Shown here one piece after another: positions 28,110 to 37,159 of a stretch of DNA of 64,000 bases. The notes under the pieces were generated by a model. The model was given only the letters and a program-made list of their open reading frames with translations, was not told the DNA's origin and did not search any database. Within the stretch, counting starts at the first letter, position 1. Each line of letters begins with the position of its first letter. A program made the translations under genes and the position numbers. This DNA is from Paenibacillus sp. RC334 (GTDB lineage: Bacteria; Bacillota; Bacilli; Paenibacillales; Paenibacillaceae): the NCBI RefSeq assembly GCF_030034735.1, contig NZ_CP125370.1, positions 4,821,001 through 4,885,000 on the forward strand, given 5' to 3'.

Positions 28110-28184
28110 GATGTTTCTTCCTCCTTAAACAGCGGATATACCGCTATCGTATGAACCAAACGCATACTGTCCTGCGTGATAACG

Positions 28185-29018
28185 TTAGACAGTACGTCGC
28201 CGCGACCAGCGCTGAATGCTGTTAATCACCAGCAGCAGCAGGAATGAAATGACCAACAGCATCAATGCTACCGCCGTAGCTCCGGCATAGTCATTTTGCT
28301 CCAGCTTGGACATAATGAGCAGCGGCGCGATCTCGGTCTTCATCGGCATATTGCCGGAAATGAAGACGACTGAGCCATACTCCCCGATGCCACGGGCAAA
28401 GGCGAGCGCAAAGCCCGTCAGCAGCGGTGGTATCAGCTCGGGCACAATAACGCTGCGAAAGGTACGCCATCTGCCCGCTCCCAGCGTAGCGGCGACCTCC
28501 TCCTCGTCCTTGTCCAGCTCCTCCAGCACGGGCTGGACCGTCCGCACGACGAACGGGATACCGATAAACATCAGCGCGAGCGTAATACCCGTCTGCGAGT
28601 AGGCCATCCTCCAGCCAAGCGGTTCGAACAACGAGCCGATCCAGCCATTTTGCGCATATAGAGCTGTCAAAGCAACACCCGCAACCGCTGTAGGCAATGC
28701 AAAGGGCAGATCAATCACCGCATCAAAAATCCGTTTTCCCGGAAATTCATAACGCACCAGCACCCAGGCGATCAGAAAACCGAGGAACAGGTCAATCAGC
28801 GCCGCAGCGGCAGCGCACAAAAAGCTTACCTTGTAAGAAGCCAGTACCCTGACGTCAGTCGCCACATCCCAAAACTTCTCCCACGTCAATCCGGTTGAGT
28901 TCAGAAGCAGCGCCGATAAAGGCACCAGCACCACCAGACTGAGGTACAGCACACTATATCCCATCGTTAACCCGAACCCGGGAAGTACGCGTTTTCGGGT
29001 GACTTGCACTTGACTCAT
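28185..29018 (-). CDS. cysT: sulfate ABC transporter permease CysT
   Basis: A 277-residue CysT/CysU permease with about six membrane segments, docking loop [30 protein letters not shown] and the family block [28 protein letters not shown]. Second gene of the operon, 27 bases after the binding-protein gene. Confidence 0.93.
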   Translation of the reverse strand: MSQVQVTRKRVLPGFGLTMGYSVLYLSLVVLVPLSALLLNSTGLTWEKFWDVATDVRVLASYKVSFLCAAAAALIDLFLGFLIAWVLVRYEFPGKRIFDAVIDLPFALPTAVAGVALTALYAQNGWIGSLFEPLGWRMAYSQTGITLALMFIGIPFVVRTVQPVLEELDKDEEEVAATLGAGRWRTFRSVIVPELIPPLLTGFALAFARGIGEYGSVVFISGNMPMKTEIAPLLIMSKLEQNDYAGATAVALMLLVISFLLLLVINSIQRWSRRRTV

Positions 29019-29045
29019 GTTCTGTCCATCCCTCTCTGAAATCCA

Positions 29046-30107
29046 TTAACTTCCAGGTACATAAATTTGGTCAAAGATGCCCTTGTCGCTAAAATGCTTT
29101 TGCTGCGTCTCCTTCCACGTTCCGAATACATCCTTCAAGGTCACCAGTTCCAGCTTGGGAAATTGATCCTTGAACTTCGCCTTTACGCTATCCAGCGTTG
29201 GACGATAATAGTTCTCGGCAGCAATGGTTTGCCCCTCTTCGCTGTACAAATATTTCAAGTACGCATCCGCTACCTCTCGTGTACCTTTTTTATCCACAAC
29301 CTTATCGACCATCGCTACCGGAGGCTCGGCCAAAATGCTGATCGACGGGTATACGATATCGAATTTATCCGTACCCAGCTCCTTCACGGAAAGCAGCGCT
29401 TCATTTTCCCAAGCGATCAGTACATCACCAATTCCGCGCTCCACAAAGGTCGTTGTCGCTCCACGCGCACCGCTGTCCAGTACCGGCACATGTTTGTACA
29501 GCTCCTGTACAAACTGCTGGGCTTTAGCTTCATCGTTATTGTTTTTCTTGAGCGCATAGGCCCATGCCGCAAGGTAGTTCCAGCGGGCTCCACCTGACGT
29601 CTTGGGGTTCGGCGTAATAACCTGCACATCACCCCGGATCAGATCGTCCCAGTCTTTAATCCCTTTCGGATTACCTTTACGCACCAACAGCACAATGGTT
29701 GAAGTGTATGGAGAGCTATTATGCTCATATTTATCCTGCCATCCCTCTTTAATCAGCCCTTTTTCCTGTAACGCATCAATATCGTAGCCCAGAGCCAGAG
29801 TAACTACGTCCGCATCCAGCCCGTCCTGCACAGAACGGCTTTGTTTACCAGATCCTCCATGAGATTGCTTGATCGTAACCTTCTGCCCTTTCTCCTTCTC
29901 CCAGTGAGCGGCAAACGCCTTGTTATACGCCTCATACAGCTCACGGGTCGGATCATAAGAAACATTGAGCAGCTCCACATCTTTGGAACCCGCAGCAGAG
30001 CTGCCATTCGCCTGTGTTTCTCCTTTGCTTGCTCCGCAAGCACTTAACGTCAACGTCAAAACCAAAGATAGCCCGAGAATAAGTCCACTTTTCCATTTCC
30101 CTTTCAT
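29046..30107 (-). CDS. sulfate-binding lipoprotein (Sbp/CysP family)
   Basis: A 353-residue sulfate receptor: lipoprotein signal with LSAC (Cys24 from the chosen ATG), then the Sbp fold including [51 protein letters not shown] and [20 protein letters not shown], the residues that wrap the sulfate anion. ATG at 30107 is preferred to a TTG one codon earlier because AGGAGG is six bases away. First gene of the operon, preceded by a long structured leader and a consensus promoter. Confidence 0.93.
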   Translation of the reverse strand: MKGKWKSGLILGLSLVLTLTLSACGASKGETQANGSSAAGSKDVELLNVSYDPTRELYEAYNKAFAAHWEKEKGQKVTIKQSHGGSGKQSRSVQDGLDADVVTLALGYDIDALQEKGLIKEGWQDKYEHNSSPYTSTIVLLVRKGNPKGIKDWDDLIRGDVQVITPNPKTSGGARWNYLAAWAYALKKNNNDEAKAQQFVQELYKHVPVLDSGARGATTTFVERGIGDVLIAWENEALLSVKELGTDKFDIVYPSISILAEPPVAMVDKVVDKKGTREVADAYLKYLYSEEGQTIAAENYYRPTLDSVKAKFKDQFPKLELVTLKDVFGTWKETQQKHFSDKGIFDQIYVPGS

Positions 30108-30174
30108 CAAAACCCTCCTAATTCTATGTAATTAATAAAAACAAATTCATTTACGCCTGTTATTGACAGACGTA

Positions 30175-30285
30175 TCCAAAAAAAAGAGCGGAGAATTCCC
30201 TGATGCAGCCCTGATAGGTCAAACCTGTCGCTTGGACAGTGTCTGCCTGCTGTTCCTAGAGGTTCTCCGCCACAATGGCGAGATC
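30175..30285 (-). ncRNA. structured leader RNA with built-in terminator, candidate riboswitch/attenuator of the sulfate operon
   Basis: In the minus-strand leader, GCGGAGAA at the 5' side pairs with TTCTCCGC followed by CTTTTTTTT, so the outermost stem is itself an intrinsic terminator. It encloses about 65 bases that can fold further: CAGC/GCTG, CTGTC-CAAGC-GACAG, and AGGT-TTG-ACCT. Upstream, CGCCA-TTG-TGGCG overlaps the 5' strand of the terminator stem and could act as the competing structure. It does not contain the conserved boxes of the SAM, T-box, FMN, TPP or c-di-GMP classes as I know them. Ligand or regulator unknown. Confidence 0.6.
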
Positions 30286-30339
30286 ATACTTTAATACTTT
30301 AATTCTTTAATTCCTACCTGTTTAATGAGTTATGTAGAT

Positions 30340-30368
30340 ATAATACGAGAGTTTATGAGCGTTGTCAA
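30340..30368 (-). promoter_or_regulatory. sigma-A promoter of the sulfate operon
   Basis: Minus strand TTGACA and TATTAT are separated by exactly 17 bases. The predicted start near 30333 gives a leader of about 225 bases before the first gene. The 30111-30479 gap is filled by this promoter, the leader and the 30420-30449 terminator. Confidence 0.88.
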
Positions 30369-30419
30369 ACCTTTTTTTGGGATGGATGATCTGTGCTTCG
30401 CTTCCTTCAGGGGATAAAA

Positions 30420-30449
30420 GTCAGGAACAACAGGATGTTCCCGACTGCT
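30420..30449 (-). terminator. terminator after the lipoprotein gene
   Basis: GTCGGGAACA and TGTTCCTGAC pair (one wobble) over ten bases, followed on the minus strand by TTTTAT, 30 bases past the stop. Confidence 0.8.
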
Positions 30450-30479
30450 TACAGGCTATTTTCACACACGAGGTACTGC

Positions 30480-31163
30480 TTAATTGGCGACCGTTTCAAG
30501 ATTGACTGAAAAAACTCCAAAAAGCTTCGGATTGTTTGTATCTCTTCTCAACCACAGCTCGCCTGAGCCAACCATGACTCCCTGATAATTGACAAACAAG
30601 TCGTCTGTCTTTTGATTCACCAACGCTTCACGAATTGCGTCCGTAAAAATCTGATCGTACTTGGCAATGAACTCTTTCTTATTCGGAATTGTTAGTGCCT
30701 TTTCACTGTCGTTGACGCGCAGAGGATAGAAAATGTAATTGGCCACCTTTTCCTTGTCATTGTCGGCAACAGCCTTCTGCAACGCTTTGAACGTGTTCAA
30801 AAACGCCTTAGGGTCCTGAATACCTGCTACCTCAAAAGGATTGTGGGATGGATTGGCGGATTTTGGGGAGGAAGAAACATCCGATGAAGTAGCCGGGGCC
30901 GATGGACTTGACTTTTCCGCTTCATTTCCGTTGTTTTCCGCACTCTCGCTCTCTTTCGCTACTTTTTCATTTGGGGCTGAACCACTACGATCCGCATCAG
31001 CTCCATGCTCTATCGCACTTGTATTGCTTCCGGTCTCGACGGTTTCAGCATTCTTATCCTGGCCGCAGCCAGCGAGAGCTACAAATGTAAGTGTAAGTAA
31101 AATGGCTGTGAGTGACAGCCTCCGTGACATTTTCTGATTACCGTATTCTTGGTTTTTGGGCAC
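30480..31163 (-). CDS. putative lipoprotein, unknown function
   Basis: A 227-residue secreted lipoprotein: signal peptide ending LAGC, then about 60 residues of low-complexity Ser/Glu/Asn-rich linker, and a C-terminal globular domain (about 110-227) with NTFKALQKAVADNDKEKVANYIFYPLRV, a pattern seen in small surface proteins with an NTF2/SnoaL-like look. I do not recognise the family. The GTG start is favoured because AAAGGA lies ten bases upstream; an internal ATG at MSRRL has no ribosome site. The domain may bind a ligand at the cell surface. Confidence 0.75.
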   Translation of the reverse strand: MPKNQEYGNQKMSRRLSLTAILLTLTFVALAGCGQDKNAETVETGSNTSAIEHGADADRSGSAPNEKVAKESESAENNGNEAEKSSPSAPATSSDVSSSPKSANPSHNPFEVAGIQDPKAFLNTFKALQKAVADNDKEKVANYIFYPLRVNDSEKALTIPNKKEFIAKYDQIFTDAIREALVNQKTDDLFVNYQGVMVGSGELWLRRDTNNPKLFGVFSVNLETVAN

Positions 31164-31284
31164 AACGGGTCATCCTTTCTGCTTCTGCTTTCTGCTCTGA
31201 CCTATTCTGTTCATTAAGTCTTCAACCGTTCTATTGTAACATAAGTAGGCTAATGACCGCATGTCGTGCCCATATGGAAGGAGC

Positions 31285-31779
31285 TTACAGTGTAATATAA
31301 GCGAACGTTTTCACTGATCCTTTGGAGCCATCGTCCGTATTTACATCCAAAATCAGCTCAGTTGTGGAATCCTTCGTTGCTTCATTTTGTTCCTCCGGCT
31401 TTACCAACAACAGATCATGCCGTTCTCCCGGCTGCAACGTTCGGCTGGAAAATCCATCTGTCTGACCTGACAAGCCTGACGTACCCGCGCTTTTAAGCTT
31501 ATATCGTATAGGTTGCTTCCCTGTATTCTTGATGCTGATATACAGCTTCCGTCCCTCTTCAAATGTAAAGTTCGTATGAGCAGGCCCCTCAAATTGCATC
31601 TCCTGATCATGTACAATGCGCTTCGTTACGCCCCCTTGCTCATTCTGCACACTTAACGGAGCAGCCGGGTGCACCACACTCGCCGTTGATGTAGTATGCG
31701 TAGTCGTCGATAAGTTGGCAAAAGCGGCATACCCCACAATTGCCCCTGCGACCCCCATCCAAACCCACTTATCTACCAT
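31285..31779 (-). CDS. membrane-anchored extracytoplasmic protein, unknown function
   Basis: A 164-residue protein with one N-terminal membrane helix (about 6-24, VWMGVAGAIVGYAAFANL) without lipobox, a Thr/Ser-rich linker, and an outer domain rich in beta-strand pattern (KLYISIKNTGKQPIRYKLKSAG; TLQPGERHDLLLVKP) resembling an immunoglobulin-like or DUF4352-type fold. No enzymatic motif. RBS AGGAGG is ideally placed. It might be functionally linked with the neighbouring lipoprotein, but there is no clear operon. Confidence 0.75.
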   Translation of the reverse strand: MVDKWVWMGVAGAIVGYAAFANLSTTTHTTSTASVVHPAAPLSVQNEQGGVTKRIVHDQEMQFEGPAHTNFTFEEGRKLYISIKNTGKQPIRYKLKSAGTSGLSGQTDGFSSRTLQPGERHDLLLVKPEEQNEATKDSTTELILDVNTDDGSKGSVKTFAYITL

Positions 31780-31842
31780 TTCATTTCCTCCTTTATAGAA
31801 ATATGTTGAATCCTAAACGATATAAGCCATTTTCCATACCAT

Positions 31843-32631
31843 TTAGTCGTCGCCGTGATTACACAGATGGAACGGCTTATCTTCCACAAGAAAACGATCC
31901 AGCCAGGTCATTTTGAATATAAAATCGGGGGCAGATTCAATCAATCCGTTCACAACATTTAAGGAGCGCAGATTTTTCAGATTTTGTATTTCAGGGGGCA
32001 GTGTACGAATTCCGCTATATTGTATATCCAAATACTCCAACTGTTGTAGCTCTCCTATCTCAGGCGGCAAATGCCGGAATGACAACTCATCCTTGGGAAT
32101 CACCTTGTAATCCGGTGCTGGACGGTCATAGCTCCCACAAGCGATATTCAAGCTTTGGAGTCGGGTTAGCTTGGCAATGTTGGCTGGTAGCTCTTCCAGA
32201 TCCGCTACTTGTATCGTCAGTGACTCCAAGGATTCCAATTCGAACAAAGCTGGAGGTAATGATCGTATATCCTGCTCGAAGATGGTCAGATGCTGCAAAG
32301 AATACAATTCTCTGATCCGTTCCGGTATCTCCGTCAAAGCAAACCCCATCAACTCCAACCGATCTGGCTGATGCCGAATGGCATCGTTCAGAAAAGCATC
32401 TATATCCCGATGCTCAGGCTTGTGAATGAACACACCGGGGATAAGCTCCTCCAATGCAGCGACCTCTTCTCTACCCATGTTCAGTCTGCCTATTCGCTCG
32501 TGAGCAACGTTGATGATCCAATCCTCTCCTTCGGCATTCTGGAAACACAAATCCTCAGGTACTTTCGGATGCATCCAGGAAAACAAGCTGGACGCCGCTC
32601 GCTTTAACAGCTCCCCGCCGCCGGCGTGCAT
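31843..32631 (-). CDS. leucine-rich repeat protein, 3' part of an apparently frameshifted gene
   Basis: This frame of up to 262 residues contains about six leucine-rich repeats of 23 residues (LTEIPERIRELYSLQHLTIF, LRSLPPALFELESLESL, LPPEIGELQQLEYLDI). Its ATG has no ribosome site and overlaps the previous frame by 28 bases, so I read it as the continuation of the upstream ORF (32604-32888) after a one-base shift in the G-run near 32612. Together they would form a protein of about 345 residues. LRR proteins of this type mediate binding; role unknown. Confidence 0.7.
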   Translation of the reverse strand: MHAGGGELLKRAASSLFSWMHPKVPEDLCFQNAEGEDWIINVAHERIGRLNMGREEVAALEELIPGVFIHKPEHRDIDAFLNDAIRHQPDRLELMGFALTEIPERIRELYSLQHLTIFEQDIRSLPPALFELESLESLTIQVADLEELPANIAKLTRLQSLNIACGSYDRPAPDYKVIPKDELSFRHLPPEIGELQQLEYLDIQYSGIRTLPPEIQNLKNLRSLNVVNGLIESAPDFIFKMTWLDRFLVEDKPFHLCNHGDD

Positions 32632-32888
32632 TGGTATCGATAGAACGTTCCTTGTGTGTAGGCTACAGCATGTTTTCCTCTCATCTCCTCATAGGAATGC
32701 GTTGACAGCAAAAATGGATTCAATTGCTGTAACAGTTCCTTGAACATGATAGTCGTGTCGAAATCAATACCCATGTCCTCTGTCTCCCATTCATGTACGC
32801 CTAGCATAAAAGTGTCCGCTCGTTCCATAGCATAATCAATCAGCCGTTCATAGGCCGTTCCCCGGACATCGCTGTATAATTCGAACAT
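32604..32888 (-). CDS. 5' part of the frameshifted leucine-rich repeat gene
   Basis: A 94-residue reading frame with a good GGGGGAGAG ribosome site, starting MFELYSDVRGTAYERLIDYA and ending YRYQCTPAAGSC-stop. The last few codons become out-of-frame Gly/Ser/Cys just where the LRR frame can take over with ELLKRAASSLFSWMHPKVPEDL. The N-terminal region has no family I recognise. The break could be a real mutation, a slippage site, or a sequencing error in GGCGGGGAG. Confidence 0.6.
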   Translation of the reverse strand: MFELYSDVRGTAYERLIDYAMERADTFMLGVHEWETEDMGIDFDTTIMFKELLQQLNPFLLSTHSYEEMRGKHAVAYTQGTFYRYQCTPAAGSC

Positions 32889-32927
32889 GTCTCTCCCCCT
32901 CTATGATGCCCTTCTGCCTTACTATAC

Positions 32928-32961
32928 AAAAAACCGAACTCATATCTATTATGAGTCCGGC
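32928..32961 (-). terminator. terminator after the MFS/TetR pair
   Basis: CCGGACTCAT and ATGAGTTCGG pair around a short AT-rich loop, followed on the minus strand by TTTTTTG. Confidence 0.85.
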
Positions 32962-33000
32962 TGTCATATTTTTCAAACTTGATCCAAGGCATCTATGCGC

Positions 33001-34191
33001 TTATACGTTCAGCGTGTTACGGGACTTTTTCTTATCCAATACACTATAAACCACAAATATAATTAAATATGCCGCAATCAGGAGAGTGGAGAACAAATAC
33101 ATCGTTTTATAGGAGGTTAATCCCGCAACCATACCCAAAATCAAAGAGCCTCCCCCGATGCCCAAATCGAAGAAATTATAAAACGAACCCACGGCATCCT
33201 CTCGCTCATCTTCTCCGACCACACTGATGGCCCAAGCCTGCAAAGCCGGGAAAATAGCTCCAAAGCTCAAGCCATACAGCACAGCAGCGACCAAAAATTG
33301 CAATTCCGTCCGCGATGAGGCCACCATGATAATGGCGGCGATAAGCACAACCCCTGCGGGAATCAGGATATAAGCCGGGCCTTTGGTATCAAAAATTCTA
33401 CCGGACACCAGTCGGACGAGGAAGCTTGCCATAGCCACCGTAAAGAAGAACCATGCTACGTTGGTGAATCCCTGCTCCTTGGCAAATAAGGCCACGAAAG
33501 ACATCACTCCACCTGCCACTACGCCGACCAGCAGTACAAGACAGGATTGCAGCAGCACTTTTTTTTCAAATAATTTGAGTGGAACCTTCGTTTTTTCCTT
33601 CGTTGTATCTGCACTCGTCGGTTGAACAGAATGGCGACGAGCCAATACGATCATAGCAAGAGCTAGCAGCATAATGACAGCGCCCATGGAAAACAGTCCG
33701 TTAAAGCCCGCTGCATGCAGCATCCATATGCCAATCAACGGCCCCACGGAGATCGCTACCGTCTCACCTACGCCAAAATAGCCCATTCCTTCTCCCATAC
33801 GATGAGAAGGCAATTCATCCGAGGCAGAAGTCGCATATAGAGTACTAGCAATACCAAATCCAAAGCCATGCACCAGCCGGAACACCAGCAACAGCAGCAA
33901 ACTGGTGGAAAACATGTAGCTGCCCGTGGCAAGTATACAAATCGCCACCCCGATAATGAGAACATACTTCCTGTCCATAAGCTGGATTAGCTTACCGGAA
34001 AATGGACGAATGAATATCGCTGAGCACACAAACACACCTGTCACCAGGCCGATCTGTGACGGACTACCACCAAGACTTTCCACAAACAGCGGCAGCGTCG
34101 GCAAAAGCATTTCGAATGCCATGAATAATATAGCATTGGAAATCATCAAAAGTATAAAGTTTCTGGACCAAAAGCTTTCCTTCACAGACAC
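33001..34191 (-). CDS. MFS transporter (drug-efflux type)
   Basis: A 396-residue major facilitator with about 12 membrane helices. The loop 2-3 signature GVFVCSAIFIRPFSGKLIQLMDRKYVL (about residues 49-75) is of the antiporter type. It lies directly downstream of a TetR regulator, an arrangement typical of inducible multidrug exporters. RBS GGGGGAAG. The substrate is unknown. Confidence 0.88.
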   Translation of the reverse strand: MSVKESFWSRNFILLMISNAILFMAFEMLLPTLPLFVESLGGSPSQIGLVTGVFVCSAIFIRPFSGKLIQLMDRKYVLIIGVAICILATGSYMFSTSLLLLLVFRLVHGFGFGIASTLYATSASDELPSHRMGEGMGYFGVGETVAISVGPLIGIWMLHAAGFNGLFSMGAVIMLLALAMIVLARRHSVQPTSADTTKEKTKVPLKLFEKKVLLQSCLVLLVGVVAGGVMSFVALFAKEQGFTNVAWFFFTVAMASFLVRLVSGRIFDTKGPAYILIPAGVVLIAAIIMVASSRTELQFLVAAVLYGLSFGAIFPALQAWAISVVGEDEREDAVGSFYNFFDLGIGGGSLILGMVAGLTSYKTMYLFSTLLIAAYLIIFVVYSVLDKKKSRNTLNV

Positions 34192-34238
34192 AGCTCTCTT
34201 CCCCCAATAAAATTATGTTGACTCAAATGCCTGGATGC

Positions 34239-34811
34239 TCAGGCCTGAATCAAGCCATGCCAGTAAATATCCCAAGAGCTTTCCAGACGCGGATCAAAAT
34301 CGGCGGTACCGTTATACACCAGCTCTACCAGCATGCCTTCGATCAAATTCATATAAGCTGTTGCAGCGGATCGAGCTGGAACACGAAGCTTAACCGATGT
34401 TTCGGCTGCCAGCCGCTCATATACCAAGCTGGTTTTATGCTCTACATAGCGTGTGACCAGGGCCTGAACCTGGGCTTCCAGCGTAGACGGAATTAGAAAG
34501 CCGACATACAGGATCAAACGCAAATTCATGGCGCTCTCATAGCGTTCCTTAAATTCAATGATTAACCCTCGCAGGACAGCTTCAAGGGACTGTTCGGATT
34601 GATCTTGAAAATAACGATCCAGCTCCAAAATCTCCTGATCCACCGCATCCGCAAATATATCCAAAAATAAATCGTCCTTGCTTTTAAAATGAGCATAAAT
34701 CGACTGCTTCTTAATCCCTACCTCATCAGCAATCAGTTGCAGGGAGGCCGCATCGTATCCCTTTCTCGCAAATTGCTGCAAGCCAGCCGCTTTAATTTTC
34801 TGCAGTGTCAT
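34239..34811 (-). CDS. TetR/AcrR family transcriptional regulator
   Basis: A 190-residue repressor with an N-terminal TetR HTH (AAGLQQFARKGYDAASLQLIADEVGIKKQSIYAHFKSKDDLFLDIF, about 10-56) and an all-helical ligand domain. It precedes the MFS gene by 47 bases in the same direction and probably represses both through the operator at 34832. Start ATG has AGGAAG seven bases upstream. Confidence 0.92.
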   Translation of the reverse strand: MTLQKIKAAGLQQFARKGYDAASLQLIADEVGIKKQSIYAHFKSKDDLFLDIFADAVDQEILELDRYFQDQSEQSLEAVLRGLIIEFKERYESAMNLRLILYVGFLIPSTLEAQVQALVTRYVEHKTSLVYERLAAETSVKLRVPARSAATAYMNLIEGMLVELVYNGTADFDPRLESSWDIYWHGLIQA

Positions 34812-34831
34812 GTTCTTCCTCCAATAACCTT

Positions 34832-34886
34832 ACGAACGGTCGTCAGTTTGTAGGTTCAGTATAGTACCCTCACTGGACATTGACAA
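34832..34886 (-). promoter_or_regulatory. promoter and TetR operator of the tetR-MFS operon
   Basis: Minus strand TTGTCA (34881-34886) and TATACT (34858-34863) are 17 bases apart. Just downstream lies ACGAACGGTCGT (34832-34843), an imperfect 12-base palindrome of the GACCGTTCGTC type used by TetR repressors. Its position at the transcription start suits autorepression. Confidence 0.75.
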
Positions 34887-34984
34887 TAGCATTTTTTCCT
34901 TTCGGCTTAAAATAGCTCCGCTCATCCTTTCTTTTCATCATTGAAATTCCTTGTTGTTTGGTTAACCAAAGCGGGAGCTACAAA

Positions 34985-35017
34985 AGCCGGAAGCCCTCTA
35001 ACTGAGGGTCTCCGGCT
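34985..35017 (-). terminator. terminator of the nucleoside salvage operon
   Basis: GCCGGA..CCCTC and GAGGG..TCCGGC pair around a short loop, followed by TTTTGT on the minus strand, 47 bases past the pdp stop. Confidence 0.82.
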
Positions 35018-35063
35018 CGATAACCACGATATCTATTACAACCTTATGAGTACGGCTTAACGC

Positions 35064-36365
35064 TTACTCTGTCACCGTTCCGTAGATCAGTACGGGAGCT
35101 TCGGCGTGATCCGCAATGCGGATGTTCGCGTAAATTTTCTCCAGCACTTGGGCTACATCTTCACGGTTGGCATGAATGGTAACCAGTGAATCGCCCACTT
35201 TTACAGCATCGCCGACCTTTTTGTTCAGCATCAGGCCGACAGCCAGATCAATCTCGGATTCTTTGGTTGCGCGTCCTGCTCCAAGCAGCATCGCAGCCGT
35301 ACCGATTTCGTCAGCCACGATTTCAGCGACCACACCATCCTGCTTCGCAGGTACTTCAATAAGATACTGTGCTTGTGGCAAGCGTTCTGGATGATCCACA
35401 ACCGAAGCGTCACCGCCCTGGTTTGCAATAAACTCTTTGAATTTCTCCAGCGCTTTGCCGTTGCGAATGACTTCTTTGAGCTTCTCTTCGGCGTCTTCGA
35501 GGGAATTGGCTTTGCCAGCCAAAAATACCATCTGACTGCCCAAGGACATACACAGCTCTTCCAGATCCTTTGGTCCTTGACCGCGCAGTGTGTCAATCGC
35601 TTCTTTGACTTCCAGCGAGTTACCGATGGCAAGACCCAGCGGCTGGCTCATATCGGAAATAACCGCCATCGTTTTGCGGCCGACGTTGTTACCGATGCTT
35701 ACCATCGCGTGTGCCAGTTCTTTGGCATCATCGACGGTTTTCATGAACGCACCTGCACCTGTCTTCACATCGAGTACGATGGCATCAGAACCGGCAGCGA
35801 TTTTTTTACTCATAATCGAGCTGGCAATCAGCGGAATCGAGTTTACCGTAGCGGTAACATCACGCAGCGCATACAGCTTTTTGTCCGCAGGTGTCAGGTT
35901 GCCGCTTTGTCCAATGACCGCAATTTTGCTGCGATTGACCAGATCCACGAATTCGTCCTTACTGATTTCTACGTGGAAGCCTGCAATAGCCTCCAGCTTA
36001 TCAATCGTTCCTCCGGTATGTCCAAGGCCGCGACCTGACATTTTCGCTACCGGAATATCCAAAGCCGCTACGAGCGGAGCCAGCACCAGCGTTGTCGTAT
36101 CACCCACACCGCCAGTAGAATGCTTATCGACCTTCACGCCTTCAATCGCGGACAGATCAATTGTGTCACCTGAATGAACCATTGCCATCGTCAGATCCGC
36201 GCGTTCGCGCTCGGTCATATCTTTGAAGAAAATGGACATCGCTAACGCACTCACCTGATAGTCAGGAATTTCCCCCTGCGTGTAGCCCTGGATAATAAAA
36301 TTTATTTCCTCGGTGGTCAGTTCTTTTCCATCACGCTTTTTCTCGATCAAGTCTACCATTCTCAT
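35064..36365 (-). CDS. pdp: pyrimidine-nucleoside phosphorylase
   Basis: A 433-residue thymidine/uridine phosphorylase (EC 2.4.2.2) that splits pyrimidine nucleosides to base and (deoxy)ribose-1-phosphate. The phosphate-binding motif [23 protein letters not shown] is at about residues 81-103, followed by [18 protein letters not shown], the family signature. Typical alpha plus alpha/beta architecture. Last gene of the nupC-deoB-deoD-pdp block. Its product feeds DeoB and DeoC. Confidence 0.96.
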   Translation of the reverse strand: MRMVDLIEKKRDGKELTTEEINFIIQGYTQGEIPDYQVSALAMSIFFKDMTERERADLTMAMVHSGDTIDLSAIEGVKVDKHSTGGVGDTTTLVLAPLVAALDIPVAKMSGRGLGHTGGTIDKLEAIAGFHVEISKDEFVDLVNRSKIAVIGQSGNLTPADKKLYALRDVTATVNSIPLIASSIMSKKIAAGSDAIVLDVKTGAGAFMKTVDDAKELAHAMVSIGNNVGRKTMAVISDMSQPLGLAIGNSLEVKEAIDTLRGQGPKDLEELCMSLGSQMVFLAGKANSLEDAEEKLKEVIRNGKALEKFKEFIANQGGDASVVDHPERLPQAQYLIEVPAKQDGVVAEIVADEIGTAAMLLGAGRATKESEIDLAVGLMLNKKVGDAVKVGDSLVTIHANREDVAQVLEKIYANIRIADHAEAPVLIYGTVTE

Positions 36366-36397
36366 ATGTCATTTCTCCTCACTGTGCGTATGATCGT

Positions 36398-37105
36398 TTA
36401 CAGGGATATTGCTGTATCCAGGGCAACTTCCATCATTTCTTTAAAGGTCGTTTGCCGTTCTTCCGCTGTCGTTTCTTCACCCGTCAGCAAATGATCGCTT
36501 ACCGTCAGAATCGTCAACGCGTTTACGCCAAATTTGGCTGCCAGCGTGTACAATGCCGAAGTCTCCATCTCGACACCCAGTACGCCGTATTCCATCAGCT
36601 TTTGTGTAATTGATTTGTCATCACGATAAAAGCTGTCCGAGCTGAACACGTTACCGACATGCATTTTTAAGCCCTTGGCAACACCGCGATCATAAGCGCC
36701 CTTTAATAAAGGGAAGCTGGAAATCGGCGAATAGTCGTAGCCGCCAAAAATATGGCGGTTCATGCCGGAATCCGTGCAAGAAGCCTGTGCCAAAATAACG
36801 TCACGAACGTGTACATGCTCCTTCATCCCGCCACATGTACCTACGCGGAACAAGTTTTTCACACCGTACTCACTAATGAGCTCATTGACATAAATACTGA
36901 TGGACGGCAGTCCCATTCCGGTTCCCTGTACAGACAGGCGTTTGCCCTGATACGTTCCCGTAAATCCGAGCATTCCGCGTACCTCGTTGTAGCAGGTCAC
37001 GTCTTCCAGATACGTTTCAGCAATAAATTTCGCCCGCAACGGGTCTCCAGGCAGCAGAATCGTTTCTGCAATCTCTCCTGGTTTGGCTCCAATGTGTACA
37101 CTCAT
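36398..37105 (-). CDS. deoD: purine-nucleoside phosphorylase, DeoD type
   Basis: A 235-residue hexameric-type purine nucleoside phosphorylase. Motifs: [22 protein letters not shown], the phosphate-binding [29 protein letters not shown] and the catalytic [11 protein letters not shown] with Asp. It converts purine (deoxy)nucleosides to base and sugar-1-phosphate. 54 bases separate it from deoB, one operon. Confidence 0.96.
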   Translation of the reverse strand: MSVHIGAKPGEIAETILLPGDPLRAKFIAETYLEDVTCYNEVRGMLGFTGTYQGKRLSVQGTGMGLPSISIYVNELISEYGVKNLFRVGTCGGMKEHVHVRDVILAQASCTDSGMNRHIFGGYDYSPISSFPLLKGAYDRGVAKGLKMHVGNVFSSDSFYRDDKSITQKLMEYGVLGVEMETSALYTLAAKFGVNALTILTVSDHLLTGEETTAEERQTTFKEMMEVALDTAISL

Positions 37106-37159
37106 GTTTTTTATTCCTCCGTCCCATTTGTCCGAGCTTAATCCTGATTCTAATTCCGA

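Noticed and set aside
30175..30285. SAM (S-box) riboswitch or T-box before the sulfate genes
   Set aside because: The leader has neither the S-box core nor the T-box consensus; left as an unassigned structured leader.
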